A DNA stretch of 42,354 bases from an uncultured Alphaproteobacteria bacterium (GTDB lineage: Bacteria > Pseudomonadota > Alphaproteobacteria > CAAGCB01 > CAG-977). The notes under the pieces are model-generated. The model did not search any database, was not told the origin of the DNA, and saw only the letters and a list, made by a program, of their open reading frames with translations. Location of the stretch: contig CALYBD010000020.1 of the NCBI GenBank assembly GCA_944393745.1, forward strand, positions 1 through 42,354, read 5' to 3'. Below are positions 24,596 to 32,394 of this stretch, piece by piece. Made by a program: the position numbers and the translations under genes. Within the stretch, counting starts at the first letter, position 1. Each line of letters begins with the position of its first letter.

Positions 24596-26547
24596 TTTTC
24601 TGTTTGCGGCGTTTCTTGCTGCTGCCAGCTGTTCAGTTTTTGTTCCGGGCAATTCAGATGCCGCCTGTAAATATGCAGATTTTCCAGAACACGTTGAACG
24701 TAGTTGCGCGTTTCGTTAAAAGGAATACGCTCGATCCAGTCAATCGGATCCATATCTTTTTGCGGGTGTCCGATTGAACGCAGCCATCTGTTCACATTTG
24801 TCGGTCCGGCATTATAGGCGGCAATGGCCAGAATATAAGATCCGTTGAACCGTTTCAGCAGGTCGGCAAAGTAAGTACTGCCCAGTTCAACGTTAAAATC
24901 GGGGTTAGAGTTCAGTTCCTGAACCGAAAAAGATTTCCGTTTTTTTCGGGCGACTTGTTTTGCCGTTGCCGGCATGATTTGCATTAATCCGCGCGCACCG
25001 GCAGAAGAAACGGCATAGGGCGAAAAGCTGCTTTCCTGGCGAATAATGGATAAGACAACGGCCGTTTCGGCGCGTTTGTCATGTTTCAGGTCTCGAACAG
25101 GATAGCCCAAATCAATCATGTCGATACCGTTTTGGCGGGCGCGGCGGGCAATGGTAACGGCCAGATCTTCACGTTTTAAATCATGTGTCAACACGTAGGC
25201 CAGTGCCGTAACGGACTGCGGATCGGCAGCGTCTAAAAACAGGCGGGTTGCAAATAATCCGACCAAATCATACTGTCCGGCGTTTTCCAACATTTTCATG
25301 ACGGCGAACAGCTCTGATTTTCTGAATTTATCAATCAGAGCTTTATCGGGTTGTTTTTCTGGCGGCAAAGGCGTCAGAGGCCGATTTAATTTTCCGGCGG
25401 CCAGTTGACCGTAAATCGTAGTTATGTTTCGGGCGGCTTTTTCATAATGCAGGCGGGCTTGTTGCGAATCGTTTTTTTCTTCATAAGCTCTGCCCAGCCA
25501 ATATTCGCCGCGCGAAACGCTGAGCGGGGAAGAAACAGCCTTTAACATATTTTTAAAATGCTGTACGGCCAGATCTTTCTTTTTTAAATTTTGCAAAGCA
25601 ATCCAGCCGGCTGTCCATTCGGCGTCCGCGAAATCGGCACCTTTGGTCAGGTAATGGTTTTTGGCCAGAGAATATGCGGCATGATATTTTTTATCGGCCA
25701 GAAACTGACGAATCAGAATTGATTTTTCGGTCCACCAGCGTGAAGTCCGCTGTTTTTCGGGCGGTATTTTTTCCAAAAGCTTTGCGGCGGCAGAATAGCG
25801 TTTGTTTGTCCTCAGCCAACGAACCAGATCAAAGAGGAAACCTTCGTCTCGGCGTTGGTTTTCCGGCAATTCGTTGATGTCTTTGCGGGCGTTTTTTTTG
25901 TTTGCGATCAGATCTGCACGCGTCAAAGCCAGTCTTTTTATATAATCCGGCATGAAGGGTATGAAACGGCGCGCCAAAGAAGCCTTGCGTTCATTCAAAA
26001 GCTTTTTTGCCCGGTTGGCAAAATCGCGTTCGTCCAGCAAAAAAAACAATTTTTCCTGAACCAGTTGAGTTTCTTCTTCGTCCAGGTCGCCTTTTGCCCA
26101 CAGGGAATGAAGCATGGGAAGGGCTTTTTCCCAGTCTTTTTTCTTCATCAGAATATCGGCGTATGTCAATACGGCTTTGACGGAAACAGGCGGGTGCTGT
26201 TTGAACCATTTTTCCAGATCGCCCGTTTTTCCCGTTTCCAGCAAAGCCAGTTCGGCATTTCTGCGAATCAAATATATTCGCGGCCAGTCGGGATTTTTTT
26301 TGATAAAATTCTGCGCATCGGCAAAATCCGGAATCTGTTTCGAATCCGTCAGACGAAACCATTCGATCAGTTTGATCAGTTTCGGATCGGCCGTTGTTTT
26401 TGCCGCCTTCATTGCTGCCGAATAGTTTCCGGATGCGGCCAGTCTGATTGAACGGTTATACGCTTGCGCCGCGGGCAAAGCGGCTCCGAAACACGCGGCG
26501 GCGGATAAAAAATAAAAACAGACAAACAGTAAAACGCGATGTTTCAC
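24592..26547 (-). CDS. slt: Soluble lytic murein transglycosylase
   Basis: A 651-residue periplasmic enzyme that cleaves the MurNAc-GlcNAc bond of peptidoglycan with formation of 1,6-anhydroMurNAc. An N-terminal signal peptide is followed by about 430 residues of helical repeats (the doughnut U/L domains). The catalytic SLT domain follows, with Glu about residue 505 in IIRQESSFSP, then GARGLMQIMPATA and AAYNAGPTNVNRW. I prefer the GTG at 26547 (seven bases after AAGGA), which starts directly at the signal peptide. An ATG 48 bases upstream adds a basic extension. Divergent from dapA, a frequent alphaproteobacterial arrangement. Confidence 0.93.
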   Translation of the reverse strand: MKHRVLLFVCFYFLSAAACFGAALPAAQAYNRSIRLAASGNYSAAMKAAKTTADPKLIKLIEWFRLTDSKQIPDFADAQNFIKKNPDWPRIYLIRRNAELALLETGKTGDLEKWFKQHPPVSVKAVLTYADILMKKKDWEKALPMLHSLWAKGDLDEEETQLVQEKLFFLLDERDFANRAKKLLNERKASLARRFIPFMPDYIKRLALTRADLIANKKNARKDINELPENQRRDEGFLFDLVRWLRTNKRYSAAAKLLEKIPPEKQRTSRWWTEKSILIRQFLADKKYHAAYSLAKNHYLTKGADFADAEWTAGWIALQNLKKKDLAVQHFKNMLKAVSSPLSVSRGEYWLGRAYEEKNDSQQARLHYEKAARNITTIYGQLAAGKLNRPLTPLPPEKQPDKALIDKFRKSELFAVMKMLENAGQYDLVGLFATRLFLDAADPQSVTALAYVLTHDLKREDLAVTIARRARQNGIDMIDLGYPVRDLKHDKRAETAVVLSIIRQESSFSPYAVSSAGARGLMQIMPATAKQVARKKRKSFSVQELNSNPDFNVELGSTYFADLLKRFNGSYILAIAAYNAGPTNVNRWLRSIGHPQKDMDPIDWIERIPFNETRNYVQRVLENLHIYRRHLNCPEQKLNSWQQQETPQTEN

Positions 26548-26643
26548 GTTTTTTCCTTTGATAATTCTGTGATACTTCTTTAATTCTTTCGTCATTTCTT
26601 TTAAGATACGGTTAATTAAAACTATTTAATCCGGGGAGGGCTT

Positions 26644-27522
26644 ATGTTCAAGGGACTTTTTACGGCTTTAATCACTCCTTTTAAAAACGGGCAGATTGAC
26701 ACGGATGTTTTTGTTCGTCTGATCGAATTTCAAATTGACGCCGGCGTTGACGGTCTGGTTGTTTGCGGCACGACGGGGGAAAGTGCTGTCATGACGTCAA
26801 AAGAATATGAACAAACGGTCGAACTCTGTATTAAAACAGTTAATAAACGGGTGCCGGTGATTGTCGGTACGGGCAGCAACGACACGCAAAAAACAATAGC
26901 AAACACTTGTTTTGCGGAAAAAGCCGGGGCCGACGGTGCTTTGATCGTGACACCGTATTATAATAAGCCGACTCAGGAAGGATTGTTTTTGCATTACCGG
27001 GCCGTTCATGATGCTTCGAAACTGCCGATTGTTTTGTATAATGTGCCCGGGCGCACCGGAGTTAATATCAGTCCGGAAACGGTCAGTCGGCTGGCACACT
27101 TGACACGCATTGCCGCCATTAAGGACGCAACACCTGATCTGATGCGTCCGCTCAGGCTGCGCGCTGCCGTGGAAAAAAAAGATTTTTCGATTTTATCGGG
27201 TGAAGACGCTTCGATTGTGGCTTTTTTGGCTCACGGCGGGGACGGGTGTATTTCCGTCACATCGAACGTTGCGCCGGCACTGTGTGTTGAATTGCATCGG
27301 GCCTGGGCGAAAAAGGACTGGGATCGGATAGCATACCTGCGTGATCTGTTATTGCCGTTGCATGACGCCATGTTTGTCGAAAGTAATCCCGCGCCGGTCA
27401 AATATGCCGCGGCTCAGCTGGGCTTTGGCGACGGATCTTTGCGTTTGCCGCTGTGCGAAATTTCGGAAAAATCAAAAGAAGTCGTTTTATCGGCCTTACG
27501 CGTCGCAGGAGTATTGAAATAA
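26644..27522 (+). CDS. dapA: 4-hydroxy-tetrahydrodipicolinate synthase
   Basis: A 292-residue aldolase-fold enzyme that condenses pyruvate with aspartate semialdehyde, the first committed step to lysine and meso-diaminopimelate. The motifs GTTGES (about 43-48), YYNKPTQEGL with the catalytic Tyr, YNVPGRTG, and the Schiff-base lysine in IAAIKDAT are all present. GGGGAGGG precedes the ATG. The stop overlaps the smpB start by one base (TAATG). No lysine riboswitch is visible upstream. Confidence 0.97.
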   Translation: MFKGLFTALITPFKNGQIDTDVFVRLIEFQIDAGVDGLVVCGTTGESAVMTSKEYEQTVELCIKTVNKRVPVIVGTGSNDTQKTIANTCFAEKAGADGALIVTPYYNKPTQEGLFLHYRAVHDASKLPIVLYNVPGRTGVNISPETVSRLAHLTRIAAIKDATPDLMRPLRLRAAVEKKDFSILSGEDASIVAFLAHGGDGCISVTSNVAPALCVELHRAWAKKDWDRIAYLRDLLLPLHDAMFVESNPAPVKYAAAQLGFGDGSLRLPLCEISEKSKEVVLSALRVAGVLK

Positions 27523-28001
27523 TGCCCGCACACAAAAGAACGACAATGATCAGTACGGGAATCGTTGCCAAAAACAGAAAGGCGCATTTTAACTATGCGA
27601 TTGAAGAAACGGTGGAAGCCGGCCTGATTCTGACGGGGGCCGAAGTTAAGTCACTGCGTTTGGGGCGAGCCAGCATAAATGAATCTTATGCGGCGGCGCA
27701 GGACGGGGAATTGTTTTTGATCAACGCGTCGATTTTGGAATACGGGTCAATCGGATACATGAAACATACCGCCGCCCGTCCGCGCAAGCTGTTGGTGCAC
27801 AAAAAGGAATTAAAGCGTTTGATCGGTGCGGTTGCCAGAAAAGGCTATACGCTGATCCCGCTGGAACTTTATTTTAATGCGCGCGGGATTGCAAAAGTCA
27901 AAATCGGTCTGGGCGTCGGGAAAAACACCGTTGACCGGCGCGAAGACATCAAAAAACGTGACTGGGATCGTGAAAAACGCCGTTTATTAAAGGGCGGGTG
28001 A
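27522..28001 (+). CDS. smpB: SsrA-binding protein SmpB
   Basis: A 159-residue RNA-binding protein that brings tmRNA to stalled ribosomes. Typical segments are NRKAHFNYAIEETVEAGLILTGAEVKSLR, FLINASI, and the C-terminal basic helix RREDIKKRDWDREKRRLLK. The ATG at 27522 overlaps the dapA stop. An in-frame ATG further upstream inside dapA is not used. The tmRNA gene itself is not in this window as far as I can see. Confidence 0.96.
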   Translation: MPAHKRTTMISTGIVAKNRKAHFNYAIEETVEAGLILTGAEVKSLRLGRASINESYAAAQDGELFLINASILEYGSIGYMKHTAARPRKLLVHKKELKRLIGAVARKGYTLIPLELYFNARGIAKVKIGLGVGKNTVDRREDIKKRDWDREKRRLLKGG

Positions 28002-28073
28002 TTTTAGTTTTTGCATTTTTTAGGGTTTTGTGCTTTCTTTGAACAATGAATTTTTTGCCGGAGGATAAAAACA

Positions 28074-29027
28074 ATGCAAAATTTGCAGGAAAAAATCAAA
28101 GAATTGCTCCTGTTATCGGACGATGATGTTGAACCGTTGCTGAAAGGTGATTTTAAAACGCTGTTGTCCCAAAATAAAGAAGGCGCCGTCCGTGTCGGCA
28201 TTGTTTACGGATCATTCATCGTTGTTTTGTTGTTGTTTTTATCGCTGTTTTCCGTTTTCGGAGCGTTCGGTAAAGTTATACTGAGCTTTATGCTGTTCGG
28301 CGTCATTGCGATTGCGGCTTTTCTGGCCGGTCTTAAGAATCTGCTGCGGATAACGCAATACCCGGCATTTTCGTATTTTCTTTTATTTCTTTTCGGTCTG
28401 ATGACTCTGTCGATGTTTTCGGATATTTCATCGCAGGGGTCTATTTTATCCAAAATGCTGCTGTTTATGATTGTTGCCGGCGTGGTGGCCGGGGCTTATT
28501 CTCTTCGTCAGAAAGCAAAAGAGAACGGTTTGAATCTGATACAGCTGGTTTTGGCGGCTTTATTTGCGGGGGCTTTTTTGCTTTCGATGCAGGCCGCCGC
28601 CGTTCAGTTCGGCATGGACCGCGAAATAGCCATGACCCGTCAGCGTCAGGAAATCCGTCGTCTGCGTGAAGCCGAACAAATGCGCATGAATCAGGCTTCG
28701 ACAAAGATTTGTACGACGGACGAAGAATGCCGCAAAATGAATACAAAAAAGAATACCTATTATGCCGAATATGAAGAAATCGCTCAGGAAACTTGCGAAA
28801 CTGCCGTCGCAAAGGAAATCCAGGGCCGCTTTGAATGGACGGTATCGGCCAGGGATTATAAATTTACCAGTTATGAGGTCGATGTTCTTAAAGACGATAT
28901 TTTATTAATCGGCGACAGGGCACAGCTGATTGCAAACGACGGCACAAAAACAAAAATCACCTATACGTGTCATTACAATACCAAAAAGAAAACGACAACG
29001 GCCGCAATTCAGCAGGTTGTTAAGTAA
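28074..29027 (+). CDS. Membrane protein of unknown function
   Basis: A 317-residue protein with a soluble N-terminal 40 residues and about five hydrophobic segments (roughly 42-60, 65-85, 98-113, 125-142 and 155-172). A C-terminal region of about 140 residues begins as a coiled coil (MTRQRQEIRRLREAEQMRMN) and contains three cysteines (ICTTDEEC, ETCE). I recognise no family. GGAGG precedes the ATG. It lies 72 bases after smpB and could be co-transcribed. Confidence 0.65.
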   Translation: MQNLQEKIKELLLLSDDDVEPLLKGDFKTLLSQNKEGAVRVGIVYGSFIVVLLLFLSLFSVFGAFGKVILSFMLFGVIAIAAFLAGLKNLLRITQYPAFSYFLLFLFGLMTLSMFSDISSQGSILSKMLLFMIVAGVVAGAYSLRQKAKENGLNLIQLVLAALFAGAFLLSMQAAAVQFGMDREIAMTRQRQEIRRLREAEQMRMNQASTKICTTDEECRKMNTKKNTYYAEYEEIAQETCETAVAKEIQGRFEWTVSARDYKFTSYEVDVLKDDILLIGDRAQLIANDGTKTKITYTCHYNTKKKTTTAAIQQVVK

Positions 29028-29110
29028 GTGTTTTTTCTTGATATGAGTAAAAGATATGCTAGTATAACCCGGTCTGTCGGGAAAAACAGACAAGATGACG
29101 GAGATTTAAA

Positions 29111-29461
29111 ATGACCCATACAGCCGTAGAAACAGAAGCTTACTATGATATTCTGGCGAATGCAGACGGGGAATTGTTGTTCTGTTTAAAGGCAAGGGAA
29201 GGCAGCCCGGATCGTCCGCAGATTTTGTTTAACGGCGAAAATCATGCGTTGTTTTACCGTACGGCAGATCAAATGATCGTATTGGATTATATCCACCCGG
29301 AAGTTTGCCCGTTGCTGAACGAAGCATCTTCCGTTCTGGTGGCTGAATTTACGGAACCCGGCGGGGATAATCCGATGAAAGGGATTGTTCGGGAATACAC
29401 GGCTTCTGTCCGTCATGTTTCAAAATTGCCGTTGGTGACGGATATCAAAGAATCGGTTTAA
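29111..29461 (+). CDS. Small soluble protein of an unnamed family, paralogue of the gene at 20727
   Basis: A 116-residue protein without signal or membrane segment. The first 75 residues share a pattern with the protein at 20727: a tyrosine-rich start, DGELLFCLKAREGSPDRPQ against DGILGFTIRCYDGEPVNPC, then LFNGENHALFYR against LYDGDQQVFLLR, and DQMIVLDYI against GQIISLASL. Similar lengths and the absence of other domains suggest a stand-alone beta-rich fold. GGAG precedes the ATG, and a bidirectional terminator follows. TTGATA (29038) and TATAAC (29063-29068) may form a promoter with a long spacer. Confidence 0.6.
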   Translation: MTHTAVETEAYYDILANADGELLFCLKAREGSPDRPQILFNGENHALFYRTADQMIVLDYIHPEVCPLLNEASSVLVAEFTEPGGDNPMKGIVREYTASVRHVSKLPLVTDIKESV

Positions 29462-29476
29462 TGCTTTGGTAAAATA

Positions 29477-29501
29477 AAAGCGGCAGTCGGCCGCTTTTTT
29501 T
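29477..29501. terminator. Bidirectional terminator between the gene at 29111 and kamA
   Basis: The stem AGCGGC / GCCGCT (29479-29484 with 29490-29495) is preceded by A residues and followed by seven T, between convergent genes. Confidence 0.85.
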
Positions 29502-29529
29502 ATGCGGTTTAGATTAAATCAGCCAAAAA

Positions 29530-30654
29530 TCAGTTCTTTTCTACGGGATCCGGATAACGCCAGATTTGATTTTCGAAATTTTTTAATAACAGGAAATCTC
29601 CGTCCCGGCCGATGCAGCGTTGATCATTGATGATAATTTTCCCGCCGCCGCCGGGAATGTCTATTGCATACGTCGGGACGGCATACCCCGAAGTATGACC
29701 GCGCAGAGCGTTGATTAATTCGATACCTCTGGCAACCGGAACACGAAAATGCATAGACCCGACAATCGGATCGCATTGAAACAGATAATAGGGACGAACG
29801 CGAACTTTTAACAGTTCGTGCATCAGTTTTTTTAATGTTTCGGCGTTGTCGTTAACACCTTTTAACAAAACGGTTTGGGATCCGGCGGGAATGCCGGCAT
29901 CGGCAATACGGTTGCAGGCGGCTGCCGTTTCGGGGGTTATCTCGTCAGGGTGCGTAAAATGCAGACTGAAAAAAACGGGGTGATGTCGACGTATGACTTT
30001 CATCAGTTTAGGCGTAATTCGCATGGGCAGGACGGCGGGGACTTTTGAACCGATTCGGATTATTTCAACGTGTTTGATATTGCGTAATTGCCCCAGCAGA
30101 TCGTCAAGCGTTTCATCGCTCATGGTCAACGGATCGCCGCCGGAAACCAGAACATCGCGGATTTCCGGGTGTGATCGGATATAATCAAAGGCTTTTTGCC
30201 AGCTGCGTTTTAAAGCAGGCGAGTCCGGACACGCCGCGTGACGGCCGACCAGTCTGGAACGTGTGCAGTATCGGCAATAAGCAGAGCAGTATTGCGTTGT
30301 TAAAAACAGGACTCTGTCAGGGTAACGATGTATCAGACCGGGGACAACCTGACAGGGTTCTTCTCCCAGCGGGTCATCTGTTTCCCCGGCGGAAATATTT
30401 TTTTCGGCAAACGAGGGCAACATCGTTTTGCGCAAAGGCGATTCCCGCAGCAAAGAAGCATAATATGGTGTAACTGCAGTCGGAAAGGCATCTGTTTGAT
30501 TTAAAGCCTGTGCTTCTTGCGGGGTTAAATCCAGAACACGCGCCATTTGATCATATGTTGTCAGCCGGTTTGCCAACTGCCAGTGCCAGTCATTCCATTG
30601 TGCAACACGGACATCAGGAAAAAAACGTTTGCGAAACAAACCGGCTTTTGTCAT
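29530..30654 (-). CDS. kamA: KamA-family lysine 2,3-aminomutase (radical SAM)
   Basis: A 374-residue radical SAM enzyme. The cluster motif C-x3-C-x2-C reads CSAYCRYC (about residues 122-129). SGGDPL and the PLP-lysine region PGGGGK near the C-terminus are the KamA hallmarks, and WNDWHWQLANR near the start matches lysine 2,3-aminomutases. It should convert lysine to beta-lysine, either for osmolyte or catabolic use or, as in EpmB, for elongation factor P modification. No epmA or efp gene is nearby to decide. The ATG at 30654 follows AAAGGA by ten bases; an upstream in-frame start adds 19 residues unlike the family. Confidence 0.88.
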   Translation of the reverse strand: MTKAGLFRKRFFPDVRVAQWNDWHWQLANRLTTYDQMARVLDLTPQEAQALNQTDAFPTAVTPYYASLLRESPLRKTMLPSFAEKNISAGETDDPLGEEPCQVVPGLIHRYPDRVLFLTTQYCSAYCRYCTRSRLVGRHAACPDSPALKRSWQKAFDYIRSHPEIRDVLVSGGDPLTMSDETLDDLLGQLRNIKHVEIIRIGSKVPAVLPMRITPKLMKVIRRHHPVFFSLHFTHPDEITPETAAACNRIADAGIPAGSQTVLLKGVNDNAETLKKLMHELLKVRVRPYYLFQCDPIVGSMHFRVPVARGIELINALRGHTSGYAVPTYAIDIPGGGGKIIINDQRCIGRDGDFLLLKNFENQIWRYPDPVEKN

Positions 30655-30723
30655 GAAATAAAAATCCTTTCGTAAAACGGATTGTTTTAGTACAGTAGAT
30701 AAATAGACCACAGGAGAGTGAAA

Positions 30724-30993
30724 ATGAAAAAGTTTTTTTTGGCACTCAGTCTGATTTTTTGTTTTTTGCCTTTGTCTGCTCGTGCGGCAACAATTCGGAA
30801 TTTGGATAACAAATCATATTCATTGCTTGTAAAACAAGAAGATAAAACGTTTCAGGTGGTGATTGATTCCAATGGAACGATTGTAGATTTATGTTCTTTT
30901 TGTACAATAGAAGTCATAGGATTCAGTCTGTTGGACGTTGAAGATATCCCCCGCCTGGTGATCCGCGACGGTGTTTTAAAAATACAGGAATAA
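30724..30993 (+). CDS. Small secreted protein, function unknown
   Basis: An 89-residue protein with a strong signal peptide (MKKFFLALSLIFCFLPLSARA). The mature part of about 68 residues is predicted to be beta-rich, with a CSFC pair. A GTG six bases upstream is in frame, but the ATG at 30724 is better spaced from AGGAG. No family recognised. It is divergent from kamA. The 188 bases downstream hold only the inverted repeat at 31073. Confidence 0.6.
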   Translation: MKKFFLALSLIFCFLPLSARAATIRNLDNKSYSLLVKQEDKTFQVVIDSNGTIVDLCSFCTIEVIGFSLLDVEDIPRLVIRDGVLKIQE

Positions 30994-31072
30994 TTTGCTG
31001 TTTTGCGGCTCTTTTCTGTCCGTGAAGGACAACTGTTTTCCTGACGATAACGCCGGTAATGACGTGAAAAAA

Positions 31073-31107
31073 ATATGACCTTGTATAACTTTAGTCATAG
31101 GTCGTAT
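31073..31107. promoter_or_regulatory. Imperfect inverted repeat upstream of the pilin-like gene
   Basis: ATATGACCT (31073-31081) faces AGGTCGTAT (31099-31107) with one mismatch, and TATGAC also pairs with GTCATA at 31094-31099. It lies about 75 bases before the pilin-like start. It could be a regulator site. There is no T run to suggest termination. Confidence 0.3.
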
Positions 31108-31181
31108 GAATTATTGCAGAATTGTTTCAATGAATAATCAGCCTTATTATGAGGGTATAACTCGTACAAGGAGATACTGAA

Positions 31182-31745
31182 ATGAAACTTATGCATTCAC
31201 ATGAATCCGGCCGTTCAATGGTCGAAATGCTGGGTGTTCTGGCGATCGTCGGTGTTTTGTCCGTCGGCGGTATCGCGGGATATTCTCAGGCAATGTCAAA
31301 ATTCAAAATTACAAAGGCAATGGATCAGGTTCAGACAATCATTACGAATATGCGTACGTTGTATGCCTCTTCCAGAACGTATTCCGCTTTAACGGCAAAC
31401 GCCGCCTATGATGTCGGTCTGTTAACGGACGAAACATTTAATGAAGGTGATACGGCCGGTCTTAACCCGTTCGGCGGGGAAATTATTTTTGGGGTCGGAA
31501 ACGACCACAGATCCTTCACCGTTGAATACACGGGGCTTACACCCGAAGCTTGCGTGAAAATTGCAACAGCTGACTGGGGTGCAGATGAATCTTCGGGATT
31601 GATTTCCTTAACGCTGAATGAGAAGAAGCATATCTGGGAATCTCAGGGTGGTACCACCAGTATTCTGCCGATTGACGTCGCAACGGCAATTAGTGAATGC
31701 GGTTCTGCAACGGCTGATACTTCCATTGTTTGGGAATATCGTTAA
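31182..31745 (+). CDS. Type IV pilin-like protein
   Basis: A 187-residue protein with a class III signal sequence. A short basic leader ends in ESGR and is followed by SMVEMLGVLAIVGVLSVGGI, in which Gly-Arg-Ser replaces the usual Gly-Phe and the glutamate sits at about position 5 of the mature chain. The rest is a soluble head with two cysteines (about residues 127 and 174) that could form the C-terminal D-loop of type IVb pilins. No prepilin peptidase, ATPase or secretin lies nearby, so it relies on distant assembly genes. AAGGAG precedes the ATG, and a strong terminator follows. Confidence 0.85.
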   Translation: MKLMHSHESGRSMVEMLGVLAIVGVLSVGGIAGYSQAMSKFKITKAMDQVQTIITNMRTLYASSRTYSALTANAAYDVGLLTDETFNEGDTAGLNPFGGEIIFGVGNDHRSFTVEYTGLTPEACVKIATADWGADESSGLISLTLNEKKHIWESQGGTTSILPIDVATAISECGSATADTSIVWEYR

Positions 31746-31763
31746 TCAAAACTGTTTAACGGA

Positions 31764-31794
31764 AAAACCGGTGAGGTTCTCACCGGTTTTTTTT
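31764..31794 (+). terminator. Rho-independent terminator of the pilin-like gene
   Basis: The ten-base stem AACCGGTGAG / CTCACCGGTT (31766-31775 with 31779-31788) is followed by eight T. Confidence 0.92.
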
Positions 31795-31892
31795 GTATTT
31801 TCTTTTTATCAGTATTTTTTGTGAACGCTGAATAGAAGGGAAATCTTTCGGATGTTTTTTATTATTGATAAATCGGCATAAAGTTCAGGGGA

Positions 31893-31933
31893 TAAAAAAA
31901 TACCGTCCGGTCACGAGCGACAGAACGGTATTC
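31893..31933 (-). terminator. Rho-independent terminator of gcrA
   Basis: ATACCGT (31900-31906) pairs with ACGGTAT (31925-31931). On the minus strand the hairpin is followed by a run of T (31899-31893), 18 bases beyond the gcrA stop. Confidence 0.8.
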
Positions 31934-31948
31934 TTTTATATTGTCTGA

Positions 31949-32383
31949 TCAGCGCAAAGTTTTTGCGGAAACATAAGCAATCGCGGCGTGTTCGGCACAA
32001 TAAGGCTTGTCGGGCAATGCTTCCTTGCCGCAAAAATGAAAATCTTCGTCCTTCGGATCACCGATCGGCCAACGGCAGGAGGAGGCTGTTAAATCGTTAA
32101 CAGTAAAGAATTTTTTCTTTTCCCTGGCGGTTGTTTTTTTTGCCGCAACCGGTTTGGTGTCTTTCTTCTTTTCTGTCGTTTTTTGTGTTGGCGTTTCGGA
32201 ATCGGCCACATTATCGTCTTCGCCGCGGCGAATCGGAGACGGGCGGCTGTTTAATCCCAAACGATGGGCTTTTCCGACAACGGCATTTTTAGAAACCCCC
32301 AAAGCCTTGCCGATTTCGCCGGTTGTCAATCCTTTATCCCAAAGGCGTTTCAGTTCTTCTACCTGTTCGTCTGTCCACCCCAT
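31949..32383 (-). CDS. gcrA: Cell cycle regulator GcrA
   Basis: A 144-residue protein with the family start MGWTDEQVEELKRLWDKGLT, a helix-turn-helix (GEIGKALGVSKNAVVGKAHRLGL), a basic lysine- and threonine-rich linker (about 50-90), and the C-terminal sigma-binding region CRWPIGDPKDEDFHFCG...KPYCAEHAAIAY. In Caulobacter, GcrA works with RNA polymerase sigma70 at promoters methylated by CcrM at GANTC. Here it is the last gene behind an unknown exported protein (11-base gap) and a DUF4139 protein. AAAGGA precedes the ATG, and a terminator follows. Confidence 0.95.
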   Translation of the reverse strand: MGWTDEQVEELKRLWDKGLTTGEIGKALGVSKNAVVGKAHRLGLNSRPSPIRRGEDDNVADSETPTQKTTEKKKDTKPVAAKKTTAREKKKFFTVNDLTASSCRWPIGDPKDEDFHFCGKEALPDKPYCAEHAAIAYVSAKTLR

Positions 32384-32394
32384 TGTTTTTTCCT

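Noticed and set aside
26596-26643. Lysine riboswitch before dapA
   Set aside because: Only 48 bases separate the annotated slt frame and dapA, with no aptamer-like structure.
27453-27521. Longer N-terminus for SmpB starting inside dapA
   Set aside because: The added residues overlap conserved dapA coding sequence and do not resemble SmpB, while the ATG at 27522 gives the normal start.
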